DNA of 13,906 bases from Holosporales bacterium (GTDB lineage: Bacteria; Pseudomonadota; Alphaproteobacteria; BNTO01). Position numbers and translations under genes: made by a program. The stretch spans positions 1-13,906 of the forward strand of contig JAIRNU010000110.1 of assembly GCA_031257945.1 (NCBI GenBank), given 5' to 3'. The notes beneath the pieces were generated by a model. It searched no databases and had not been told where the DNA came from. It was given only the letters and a program-made list of their open reading frames with translations. Shown in pieces: positions 7,371 through 13,906 of the stretch (within the stretch, counting starts at the first letter, position 1; the number at the start of each line of letters is the position of its first letter).

Positions 7371-7535
7371 GGAGGGGAGCGATGGTGTGGCCTCCTGCGT
7401 TTCTAGTGTTTTGGCGATTTTGATAGTGGTAACGGTGGTAGTAGCGTATCCACCAAGATTCTTGGAGATTTTGAAGGGGCTGTAGTGTACCTCCTGGATT
7501 TCTGGGGAGACTGAGTTGGCGGGGCCTGTATCCCC
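7371..7535. repeat. Degenerate array of four stem-loop units
   Basis: Four stem-loops follow one another: GGAGG/CCTCC (7371-7395), GGTGG/CCACC (7434-7454), AGGGG/CTCCT (7475-7495, one G-T pair) and GGGG/CCCC (7521-7535). Each is followed by a related tail of the type GATTTCTTGGNGA. The tails at 7461, 7502 and 7542 are about 41 bases apart, which is not a multiple of three, so this is a nucleic-acid rather than a protein repeat. The stems differ but pairing is mostly kept, and the second and third loops are both 11 bases with a similar sequence. Confidence 0.5.
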
Positions 7536-7606
7536 TGAGTTCCTTGGTGGTTCAAGTATTCGCAAAGTATTAACTATTCCTTAACCTTTTTGTGATATCC
7601 TTTAAA

Positions 7607-7641
7607 TGGGGGAGCCATCCCAAGCCCCCACCCACCCCGGG
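7607..7641. other. GC-rich hairpin in gene-free region
   Basis: TGGGGG (7607-7612) pairs with CCCCCA (7625-7630) across a 12-base loop and is followed by the self-complementary CCCCGGGG. It is embedded in otherwise AT-rich sequence and lacks a T tract, so it does not look like a standard terminator. Confidence 0.4.
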
Positions 7642-7837
7642 GCCGGGCCATAGCTGTCGTGATCTATATTCTTATAGTGCCACAAAAAGTATTAAGAAGT
7701 CAACCTATTTTCAGTTAATAATGTATGAAAAATGAAAATAAATATTTGGGGGCGTAGTATTGGGATGGTATTACTATAGTAAAGGCTCACTGCAAACGTT
7801 GCGAAATTAAACTCAAGTAAATATGTAGGGTGCTGAG

Positions 7838-8063
7838 GTGGAGGATTTTACTAATTGAAAATACGCAGTACCTCTGCCAGAATGAACCATGTAAGGTCGG
7901 AGAGTTTTGTAATCTCAGTTTCAATGCTGTGCTGTTTTTGTGGCGCTTAAGTGTTTCGTCGGAGTTTGGCGGTTGCGGCAGGACCGCTGGACCGGGCTGA
8001 AACGGTGTCAGAAGAATTTCAAAGGTTAGGATAGACGGTCTTTAAAAGTTAACGCGGAGATAT
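7838..8063. other. Non-coding stretch before the MATE gene
   Basis: This is the 226 bases between the right end of the candidate element and the transporter start. It contains one short hairpin, GCGGT/ACCGC (7969-7987). I see no convincing promoter, tRNA or DnaA-box cluster here. A short frame from about 7842 (RILLIENTQYLCQ) has no start codon of its own. Confidence 0.4.
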
Positions 8064-9428
8064 ATGTTATCGGGTACGGAACGTGCCAAACAAGAACTAG
8101 ATTGCGGAGTAGCGAGTTTGTTATTAACTGCGCTCCCAGTTATTGCCTCGATTTTTTCCAGCGTGTTTATGCAGCTGGTAGACCGCGTAATGCTAGCGCA
8201 TTTTTCTTCGACGGCAATGAACGCGGCGGGGTTTGCCAGCCAGGCGGTGGACGTTTTTTTGCTGCCGTTGTTGTCTTTTGCCGGGGTGTCCGAGGTGTTC
8301 GTCGGCCAGTTCAACGGGGCCAGGCAGTTTAAAAATGCCGCGCTGCCGGTAGTGCAGATTTCCGTTTTTTTATTGATATGTTGGTTGGCGATTGTCCCAT
8401 TTGCCCTCCACAATGCGGATAAAATGATAGCGCAGGATTTGTTCACGGACGGCTACCCGTACTTCGTTATCAGCGTATTTATGATGCCGTTTCAGATAAC
8501 CTTTGCCTCGATTGCGTCGTTCTTTGTGGGGACACGGCGCCCTAACTCCATTTTATACAGCGTAATCCTATCCAATTTAATAAATTTTTTACTCGATTTT
8601 TTGCTCATTTTTGGGATCACCGGCGTTATCGAACCACTCGGAACAACTGGGGCGGCACTGGCCTCTTTAATTTCGTCCGTGGTTTCCGCCGTTATTTTGC
8701 TGGGCTTATTCTTCTCGCCATCAAACGCCAACTTATATGGCAGCCGAAATTTTTCCGTATCCATGCGGATATTGAAAAAAAATATCGCTCTCGGGGCGCC
8801 ATATGCCGTCAGCGAGCTTATAGAAATGACGGTTTGGGTGTGGATTTTGCACCTACTAATACGCGTTTCTATAGATGCTGTGACGATACATAACGTATGC
8901 ATAGCTATTTGGATATTTTTTTGCTTTGTTATCGATGGCTTGCAAAAGGGAGTTACAGCGCTTTCATCAAATTGTATCGGGGCAAACAAGGAGAATCTTA
9001 TTAAGAAGCTAATTGGGTCTATGGCCAAAATAACTATAGTCTGCTTTGTATTGTCTGCTATACCGCTTGTTATTTTTTCAGAACAGCTTTTATATTACGT
9101 ATTTAAGATAACAAATAGCGATATATTACCAATGTTCAAAACTGCAATTGCTTTGTTATGGTGTATTTTGTCCCTTTCAGTATTTTCCACAAGCGGGTTG
9201 GCCGGCATTCTCAGTTCCGGGGGCGATACACTATTCGTCACATCTGTTCGATTGTGCACTATTGCACTGTGCATTGCGGTGCCGTGCTTTTTTGCGTCTA
9301 GAACTGGTGCGATGGACGCGCTAACGACGTGGAAGCTATGCTGTATTCAGCAAGGAATTCACGCTGTATGTTTTTATTTGCGGTATAAATCTGGAAGATG
9401 GAAAAAAGACATACTTTCTACAGGATAA
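8064..9428 (+). CDS. MATE-family multidrug/metabolite efflux transporter
   Basis: An inner-membrane antiporter that exports drugs or metabolites using H+ or Na+. At 454 residues it has the usual length and about 12 hydrophobic segments arranged as two repeats of six. Family-like stretches include LPVIASIFSSVFMQLVDRVML near the N-terminus (about 24-44), FFVGTRRPNSILYSVILSNL with LLDFLLIFG after it in the first half, and VTALSSNCIGANKEN at the start of the second half. GGAG lies 4 bases before the ATG. It is transcribed away from the rpsT operon, across the ~940-base gene-free stretch. Substrate is unknown. Confidence 0.92.
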   Translation: MLSGTERAKQELDCGVASLLLTALPVIASIFSSVFMQLVDRVMLAHFSSTAMNAAGFASQAVDVFLLPLLSFAGVSEVFVGQFNGARQFKNAALPVVQISVFLLICWLAIVPFALHNADKMIAQDLFTDGYPYFVISVFMMPFQITFASIASFFVGTRRPNSILYSVILSNLINFLLDFLLIFGITGVIEPLGTTGAALASLISSVVSAVILLGLFFSPSNANLYGSRNFSVSMRILKKNIALGAPYAVSELIEMTVWVWILHLLIRVSIDAVTIHNVCIAIWIFFCFVIDGLQKGVTALSSNCIGANKENLIKKLIGSMAKITIVCFVLSAIPLVIFSEQLLYYVFKITNSDILPMFKTAIALLWCILSLSVFSTSGLAGILSSGGDTLFVTSVRLCTIALCIAVPCFFASRTGAMDALTTWKLCCIQQGIHAVCFYLRYKSGRWKKDILSTG

Positions 9429-9470
9429 TTCTCGTGAATGGCAGGTGATGATTTAAATAATCCGATCTAT

Positions 9471-9494
9471 CCGCAATTCGCGGCCTGTTTTTTT
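9471..9494 (+). terminator. Possible intrinsic terminator after the MATE gene
   Basis: CCGC-AATTC-GCGG followed by CCTG and seven T residues, about 45 bases after the stop. The stem is only 4 bp, so termination would be weak. Confidence 0.4.
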
Positions 9495-9557
9495 AATAGT
9501 TTGTAAATGAATTTATGTAATAATAGGCATAGTTGTTGTTATCAAGGATAATGAAAT

Positions 9558-10433
9558 ATGAATAAATTATTATCATCTTTACTCTTAGCAATATGCTTTG
9601 TGTTTGCCAACGTTTGTGAAAGTGCGGAGAAATTTAACGCTTTCGATAAAACGAAAGCCGACTGCTCTCTTGGAAAAGGAGCAAATCCCAAAAATTTCCG
9701 GCCAAGAAATTCAAAAACTTTTACCCCTGCGCAAATTAAAAACAATACGAGCAATTACTTAAGGATCCTTAGAGAAGGCCAAGGTGGCAAAGAGAAACAA
9801 ACTCAAGAACGCCTTATAACTGGACAAAAATTTGGTACCCCAGGCAGAGAACAGACTGTTAATGAATTATTTGCTCAGGCGGCGCAGGCGAGGCGTCGCA
9901 ACAAAGGATCACAGAATGATGAGACTTTTAGGCAAATATTTGTTAATTTCAAGGAAATAGTGCCGCTTCTTGACGAGTCAAAAAGTCTAAAGAACAAAGC
10001 GAGGCGCGTTGTAAAAAAAGTTACAAAAAAAGGAGACGCTCCAAAGTACGCCCGCGACTGTCTAATGGAAGATCTCGAAATAAAGGAGGGTTCTGAGGAA
10101 CACTTTGACAAATTTGCTGAACAGGGAAATGCAGCTCATTATTTTGATACGTTCGCCGATTTGGTTTCATTCATTGATGAACTAGCAAATACCATAGCAG
10201 CAATGGCGGCGACAAAAGATCCAGAGGAAAGAAAGAGGCTAGACATAATACAACAAGGCTTATTGAGACGTATTGGAGTAAGAACAAGGGAAGAGGCGTT
10301 TAATATGCTCGCCGTAGCCGCTCATACGCTTGCAGCTGTAGATGATGCAGATGATTCAGAGGAGCTTAGGCAGCAACTGCACAAACTCTTTGACATTATA
10401 CAAAACAACCTTGCAGCGCGAGCACGTGCGTAA
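9558..10433 (+). CDS. Secreted basic helical protein of unknown function
   Basis: I do not recognise this 291-residue protein. It starts with a clear Sec-type signal (MNKLLSSLLLAICFVFANVCES, cleavage probably near residue 22). The mature part is hydrophilic and predicted largely helical. It has a Lys/Arg/Asn/Gln-rich first half (about 35-115), a strongly basic segment KNKARRVVKKVTKK near 145-158, and an acidic/leucine-rich C-terminal helical region (about 185-291) that could form coiled coils. There are no LRRs, cysteine pairs or catalytic motifs that I can see. AAGGA lies 9 bases before the ATG. A weak terminator separates it from the MATE gene, so it may be transcribed alone. A secreted host-directed protein is possible but is only inference. 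Confidence 0.8.
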   Translation: MNKLLSSLLLAICFVFANVCESAEKFNAFDKTKADCSLGKGANPKNFRPRNSKTFTPAQIKNNTSNYLRILREGQGGKEKQTQERLITGQKFGTPGREQTVNELFAQAAQARRRNKGSQNDETFRQIFVNFKEIVPLLDESKSLKNKARRVVKKVTKKGDAPKYARDCLMEDLEIKEGSEEHFDKFAEQGNAAHYFDTFADLVSFIDELANTIAAMAATKDPEERKRLDIIQQGLLRRIGVRTREEAFNMLAVAAHTLAAVDDADDSEELRQQLHKLFDIIQNNLAARARA

Positions 10434-10492
10434 TAAGCGGCGAGAAGAAGCATCATTTCCCCTCCTCTTGATAATAAGACACTGCAATGCAG

Positions 10493-11185
10493 TTAATCTT
10501 TCGTCCACGCAGGGTTCTTGATTTTACCAAGCATTTGGTCGAATACTAGCAAGTCCGCGGCGGGAACGGGAAAAGCCCGCCTGGGGAATCCATGGGTACC
10601 CTTATTTTGGGCTGCCGGCGTACTAGCATCTTCGTTAGGCTGCCCAATTGCCGCCTCACTGAGGTTGAGGATTCTCTGACGCCCGCCGTTTAGCTCTATA
10701 TAGACCTCCGCCAGAATCTGTGAGTCGAGCAGAGCGCCATGTCTTTCTCTAGGGATGTTGACGTTGAACCGCCTGGATAGGGCGTCTAAGCTAGCAGGTT
10801 GCCCAGGGAACTTTTTCCTTGCAATTAATAGGGTATCGATGGCTCTGTTGATGTCTAGCAAGGGCTTCCCTACCATATGGAGTTCGGAATTGAGGAAATT
10901 AATGTCAAACTTGGCGTTATGAATAACCAGCGGCGAATCCCCAATGAAATCCAGGAAAGAATCAACAATTGTGTCAAAAGCAGTAAACTTCTCCAGGAAA
11001 TCGCTAGTCAACCCGGTTATTTGCGTTATTTCAAGCGGGATATCCCTGCCTGGGTTTACGTACTCATGGTACGTTAGCCCGGTTGGCGCCCGATTCCACA
11101 GCTCCACGCAGCCTATCTCTATTATCCTATTTCCATCGTCCGGAGACAACCCCGTAGTTTCAGTATCCAACACTACTTCGCGCAT
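10493..11185 (-). CDS. dnaQ: DNA polymerase III epsilon subunit, 3'-5' proofreading exonuclease
   Basis: DnaQ proofreads replication within the Pol III core. The DEDDh motifs are complete: Asp7 and Glu9 in LDTETTGL, Asp94 in NAKFDINFLN, and His149 with Asp154 in HGALLDSQILAEVY. The 230-residue form from ATG 11185 is chosen over a 292-residue in-frame extension starting at 11371. It begins right before the first motif as in other DnaQ proteins, has GAGAG upstream, and the extension would run across a promoter and into the right inverted-repeat arm. The C-terminal tail after about residue 175 is Pro/Ala-rich and ends in a segment that may bind the polymerase subunit. It is convergent with the secreted-protein gene and divergent from the right LRR gene. 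Confidence 0.94.
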   Translation of the reverse strand: MREVVLDTETTGLSPDDGNRIIEIGCVELWNRAPTGLTYHEYVNPGRDIPLEITQITGLTSDFLEKFTAFDTIVDSFLDFIGDSPLVIHNAKFDINFLNSELHMVGKPLLDINRAIDTLLIARKKFPGQPASLDALSRRFNVNIPRERHGALLDSQILAEVYIELNGGRQRILNLSEAAIGQPNEDASTPAAQNKGTHGFPRRAFPVPAADLLVFDQMLGKIKNPAWTKD

Positions 11186-11216
11186 CGTACAAACTCTCTC
11201 AACAGCGTAATGGCGC

Positions 11217-11245
11217 ATTCTAACGATATATCGCCGAAAAAACAA
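11217..11245 (-). promoter_or_regulatory. Promoter of dnaQ
   Basis: On the minus strand: TTGTTT (11245-11240), a 17-base spacer and TAGAAT (11222-11217), about 32 bases before the dnaQ ATG. The -35 box ends only about 6 bases from where right-arm similarity begins, so the arm sits next to the promoter without disturbing it. Confidence 0.55.
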
Positions 11246-11255
11246 GCGGTTATAG

Positions 11256-11279
11256 CACATGTCAACGTATGGACATGTG
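11256..11279. promoter_or_regulatory. 8-8-8 palindrome between dnaQ and right LRR promoters
   Basis: CACATGTC-N8-GACATGTG with the same half-sites as 2608-2631. It lies 32 bases upstream of the LRR -35 box and about 10 bases from the dnaQ -35 box. A regulator bound here could affect both divergent genes. Confidence 0.55.
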
Positions 11280-11311
11280 TGAGAAAAAAATGTGAAGCTG
11301 CACACTGGGCA

Positions 11312-11340
11312 TTGACCATATAGCACGGAACTGTTACACT
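11312..11340 (+). promoter_or_regulatory. Promoter of right LRR gene
   Basis: TTGACC (11312-11317), a 17-base spacer and TACACT (11335-11340). This is a near-consensus -35 with a moderate -10, in the same relative position as in the left copy. Confidence 0.7.
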
Positions 11341-11387
11341 GACAATCAGGAAAGCGGTTAAATTTTTCCAAATTAAGGGGAGAGAAG

Positions 11388-13906
11388 ATGACAAGAAGGA
11401 TTGTAAAGCTGGCAATGTTGTCAGCGAATTATGTGTTTTGTGTAAGTTGTATCGGAGGGGACGACCGGGACTATTCTGCACAACCACCATTTACCTCGCT
11501 GTACGTTTCCAGCGGCGGCGTAAGTTACGGACGTGGGTGCGGCAGTAGCGAAGGAAAGGGAATAACGGTTACAGAATTAAGTCTGGGTGAGCTATTTAGA
11601 AGGTGGAACGCAAGGGATCGAGATTTAGTCCGTAATATAATAATTGGAGCGGGGATTACAAGCATTCCAGAACATTTTTTTGGCTATATGAATAATTTGC
11701 AAAGCGTTACTTTTGAGGAGAAAAGTCAGGTTACAGATATAGGGGCTAGCGCATTCTCGCAGTGTCGCTGGCTACACTCACTACATATTCCAAGCAGCGT
11801 CCAAACGATTGGGGAACACGCTTTTTACGATTGCAAGGATCTTTCCGCCGTTACGTTCGAGCGAAAGAGTAATCTTCGGGAAATAGGTGCTAAGGCTTTT
11901 GAAGGTACTAACATTACATACATATCAATTCCGCCAAGTGTCATAAAAATTGACATGGGGGCTTTTAGCTATTGCCATTCACTTAACAACATCACGTTCG
12001 AACAAGGGTGCCGTATAACAGAAATATGGCCTGAAACATTTTTTAATTGTAATAGCCTACAAGAAATAGAGCTCCCGCCAACTGTTCAAAAGATTGATAT
12101 CTGTGCTTTTAGGAACAGTGGTCTTACATCAATTACAATTCCACCAAGTGTTACAGAAATTGGCAAAGAGGCTTTTTGTCAGTGTCGCAACCTTGCAATG
12201 GTCTTTGCTCAAGATAGCCACCTAAACAGAATAAATGACTGTACCTTTAATGAGTGTAATTGCCTCTACTATATAACGATTCCCAAAAGCGTTGAATCTA
12301 TTGGACAGGAGGCATTTGCACGTTGTTTCAAGTTGGGTTCCGTAATTTTTGAAGATGAAAGTCAGTTAAAAACGATTGAATCTTATGCTTTTGCGCAGAA
12401 CTATCCTTTTGCGCAGGACGGGAATACCATTAAAATTAATGTTCCAGCTTCGGTTAAAGAAATTGGTCCAGGTGCGTTTTCTGGGACAAAGGTAGACTTA
12501 TCCATGTTAGCTTCCTGTATACCACAGATACAGACACAGACACAGGAACGGCTGCGCATAGAGGGAACGCACGCATTTTTAAATAGTATGTTTGCGTATA
12601 ATGGTGCAATCAGTGAAAGGAGCAAGGACAGTGAGGTGCAAATTATAGAAGCAGACGGTTCAGTCACTGTGTGGCGGCTGATGGACACTGTAACACAAAA
12701 GTGGGGTTTCTATAAGGACAACATATGGCGCTACATAATGTTTCCAGAAGTCACGCCAGATGCTAATCACATGGAGTGTTACGGTGATGGCCACTATCGC
12801 CTCTATCCCCGCGGTCCGGGGACAAGGTTGGTACGAATAATCTATTTTGGTGCTATAAATGAAGCGCAAGATGGACAAGACGAGCCAATCGACGTACTCG
12901 AAGAAGGGGCATTAATTGTTAGTCGCCGTCAAAATGCGCCGGTCGACACAACCATTATTCCCAGCAATGCGTTGAAGCGCACTTTTGGTAATGCTTTTGA
13001 AAACCACTGGTCTTGCGTTAATGGTTTGATTGGTACTAGTATCACCGAGATTGAGCCCGACGCTTTCCGAGGGAGTCGTATAAGAGTGGTTAATTGCGAA
13101 GCTGGCAGCAGGTTAACAGAAATAGGGGAGCGCGCATTCATGGACAGCACTCTCAGCGACATACAGATCCCCCGCGGAGTGCTCAGTATTCATCCGCTAA
13201 CATTTGCGCACAGCATGCTTTCGTCTATTACTTTCGAGGGGGATACGTTACAAGTAATTGGCGAAGAAGCATTTCGTGAATGCGATGATTTGCGAAGAAT
13301 TGAGATCCCACGGGCAGTTACGACCATAGGGAAGCAGGCATTCTGTCGTTCCCATTTGGAGAGTATTAAATTTCATCGCGACAGTGCCTTAAGAGAAATT
13401 GGTTGGGCGGCTTTTGCACGGTGCAAATTAGGTGCAATAACTATTCCAGCGAGAGTTACTGTCATAGGGCCAGGCGCATTCTCGTCGTGCCCTCTTTCGA
13501 CTGTCACATTCCAGGGAAACTCGTTAACAACAATCTGGGACGGAGCATTTTACGGCTGCAACATACGCAGTATTACAATCCCGTCAGGCGTTCAATACAT
13601 TGGGGACAGCGCTTTTGCTAACTGCGGCAGATTGAACGATGTTACAATCCCGTCAGGCGTTCAATACATTATGGACAGCGCTTTTGCTAACTGCAGCGAA
13701 TTGTACGATGTTACAATCCCGCCAAGCGTTCAACACATTGGGAGCAAAGCTTTTGCTGAGTGCACCAATTTGCACAATGTTATAATCCAGTCAAACGTTC
13801 AAGGCATTCAGGAGAACGTTTTTTGCGGCTGCACCGGGTTAGTAAGCATCGACTTTGGCTCAATATTGGCCTCGTTTGGCAGTGCCGAGGTTCCCCCTGA
13901 ACAAAT
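11388..13906 (+). CDS. BspA-like leucine-rich repeat surface protein, right copy (3' end outside window)
   Basis: Open from ATG 11388 to the window edge, 839 codons with no stop. The start has GGGGAGAG just upstream. It shares the left copy's signal-like N-terminus (Cys18 and Cys21 here spaced as CVSC) and the Gly/Ser-rich linker, then LRR_5-type repeats from about residue 80 with the IPxSVxxIGxxAFxxC consensus. A non-LRR island occupies about residues 370-530; it holds the QIQTQTQ tract and a Trp/Tyr-rich stretch, YKDNIWRYIMFP. A second LRR block follows from about 530. Residues about 729-774 are two nearly identical LRR units, one more than in the left copy. It probably sits at the cell surface or is secreted and binds host or neighbour ligands; this is inferred from the family. 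It is divergent from dnaQ. Confidence 0.9.
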   Translation, partial: MTRRIVKLAMLSANYVFCVSCIGGDDRDYSAQPPFTSLYVSSGGVSYGRGCGSSEGKGITVTELSLGELFRRWNARDRDLVRNIIIGAGITSIPEHFFGYMNNLQSVTFEEKSQVTDIGASAFSQCRWLHSLHIPSSVQTIGEHAFYDCKDLSAVTFERKSNLREIGAKAFEGTNITYISIPPSVIKIDMGAFSYCHSLNNITFEQGCRITEIWPETFFNCNSLQEIELPPTVQKIDICAFRNSGLTSITIPPSVTEIGKEAFCQCRNLAMVFAQDSHLNRINDCTFNECNCLYYITIPKSVESIGQEAFARCFKLGSVIFEDESQLKTIESYAFAQNYPFAQDGNTIKINVPASVKEIGPGAFSGTKVDLSMLASCIPQIQTQTQERLRIEGTHAFLNSMFAYNGAISERSKDSEVQIIEADGSVTVWRLMDTVTQKWGFYKDNIWRYIMFPEVTPDANHMECYGDGHYRLYPRGPGTRLVRIIYFGAINEAQDGQDEPIDVLEEGALIVSRRQNAPVDTTIIPSNALKRTFGNAFENHWSCVNGLIGTSITEIEPDAFRGSRIRVVNCEAGSRLTEIGERAFMDSTLSDIQIPRGVLSIHPLTFAHSMLSSITFEGDTLQVIGEEAFRECDDLRRIEIPRAVTTIGKQAFCRSHLESIKFHRDSALREIGWAAFARCKLGAITIPARVTVIGPGAFSSCPLSTVTFQGNSLTTIWDGAFYGCNIRSITIPSGVQYIGDSAFANCGRLNDVTIPSGVQYIMDSAFANCSELYDVTIPPSVQHIGSKAFAECTNLHNVIIQSNVQGIQENVFCGCTGLVSIDFGSILASFGSAEVPPEQ
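13573..13710 (+). repeat. Recent 69-bp tandem duplication of one LRR unit
   Basis: The units 13573-13641 and 13642-13710 differ at about six positions, much less than other LRR units differ from one another. The left copy has only one unit at this place. 69 bases is 23 codons, exactly one LRR. Confidence 0.85.

Larger units (their letters stand above)
7230..7837. mobile_element. Candidate non-autonomous element (~608 bp) with 14-bp terminal inverted repeats
   Basis: CTCAGCACCCTACA (7230-7243) and its exact reverse complement (7824-7837) bound this segment. The 8-mer TGGAGGAT lies directly outside the left end (7222-7229) and again one base outside the right end (7839-7846), as a target duplication would. 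No transposase is encoded; the longest frames inside look spurious. The interior is a G/T-rich stem-loop array (7371-7535), a C/G-rich hairpin (7607-7641) and an AT-rich part. A 14-mer pair alone could occur by chance in 14 kb. The adjoining direct repeat and the third 13-mer copy at 2703 are what support the call. Confidence 0.5.
11251..13906. repeat. Right arm of large inverted repeat
   Basis: Inverted, diverged copy of 1-2636. It starts at TATAGC next to the palindrome and runs to the window end, where the last 119 bases equal bases 1-119 in reverse complement. Net length differs by 20 bases: the right copy has one extra 69-base LRR unit, while the left copy has extra codons in the central island. 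Confidence 0.95.

Noticed and set aside
7182..7406. 74-residue frame (MEDLSTLHIPLSLGMRGIQRLE...) at the left end of the candidate element
   Set aside because: Its first part looks protein-like, but it starts at TTG inside the rpsT promoter, has no ribosome binding site, and runs into the G-rich stem-loop array. It may be a gene fragment.
7251..7565. 104-residue minus-strand frame across the stem-loop array
   Set aside because: Composition follows the G/T-rich repeats; the ~41-base period is not a multiple of three, so repeat and reading frame do not agree.
7540..7565. tRNA-like T-arm (GGTTCAAGT)
   Set aside because: The flanking bases do not pair and no acceptor, D or anticodon arm could be built around it.
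7400..8060. Replication origin near rpsT
   Set aside because: rpsT often lies near dnaA in alphaproteobacteria and dnaQ is close, but no cluster of DnaA boxes (TTATCCACA-like) and no dnaA gene is seen.
8042..9028. Minus-strand frames of 134 and 178 residues within the MATE gene
   Set aside because: Antisense shadows of a clear membrane-transporter frame.
10493..11371. Longer 292-residue form of DnaQ starting at 11371
   Set aside because: The extra 62 residues are Cys/Phe-rich and unlike DnaQ. They lie across the dnaQ promoter and the right-arm leader, and the first exonuclease motif fits a start at 11185.
1..13906. Diversity-generating retroelement acting on the LRR genes
   Set aside because: Differences between copies are not confined to adenine positions, and no reverse transcriptase or template repeat is in the window.

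Overview
The window looks like bacterial chromosome, most likely from an alphaproteobacterium of the host-associated kind (Rickettsiales/Holosporales-like). This is inferred from the S20 protein, whose FVRKVE and HKNAAARKVSRM stretches are alphaproteobacterial in style, from a thioredoxin-reductase-like ferredoxin-NADP reductase of the type found in that group, and from large BspA-type leucine-rich-repeat (LRR) surface proteins. The genus cannot be named from the sequence alone.

The layout is a mirror. Bases 1-2636 and 11251-13906 are two diverged copies of one unit in inverted orientation. Each copy holds a shared palindrome, a shared promoter, a ribosome binding site and the first ~830-840 codons of a secreted BspA-like LRR protein. 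Both genes read outward and both are cut by the window edge, where the outermost 119 bases are identical. Recombination between the arms would flip the ~8.6 kb core and exchange the LRR proteins' ends.

The core holds, left to right: rtcB (RNA ligase, +); a minus-strand operon rpsT - ferredoxin-NADP reductase - cation diffusion facilitator - rimM, with gaps of 9 and 3 bases and then a 1-base overlap, read from a promoter upstream of rpsT; a ~940-base gene-free stretch; a MATE-family exporter (+); a secreted basic protein of unknown function (+); and dnaQ (-), whose own promoter ends only a few bases from the right arm. Two proteins of the operon carry in-frame low-complexity tracts (RimM: Gly/Glu/Ala; reductase: Gln-Asp/Gln-Gly).

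The gene-free stretch contains a ~608-bp segment bounded by a 14-bp perfect inverted repeat, with an 8-bp direct repeat at its outer flanks. This fits a small non-autonomous mobile element. Inside it is a degenerate array of four stem-loops, three of them about 41 bases apart, whose stems differ in sequence but mostly keep their pairing. A third copy of the end sequence lies alone upstream of rtcB. No tRNA, rRNA, CRISPR array or recognisable transposase gene was seen.
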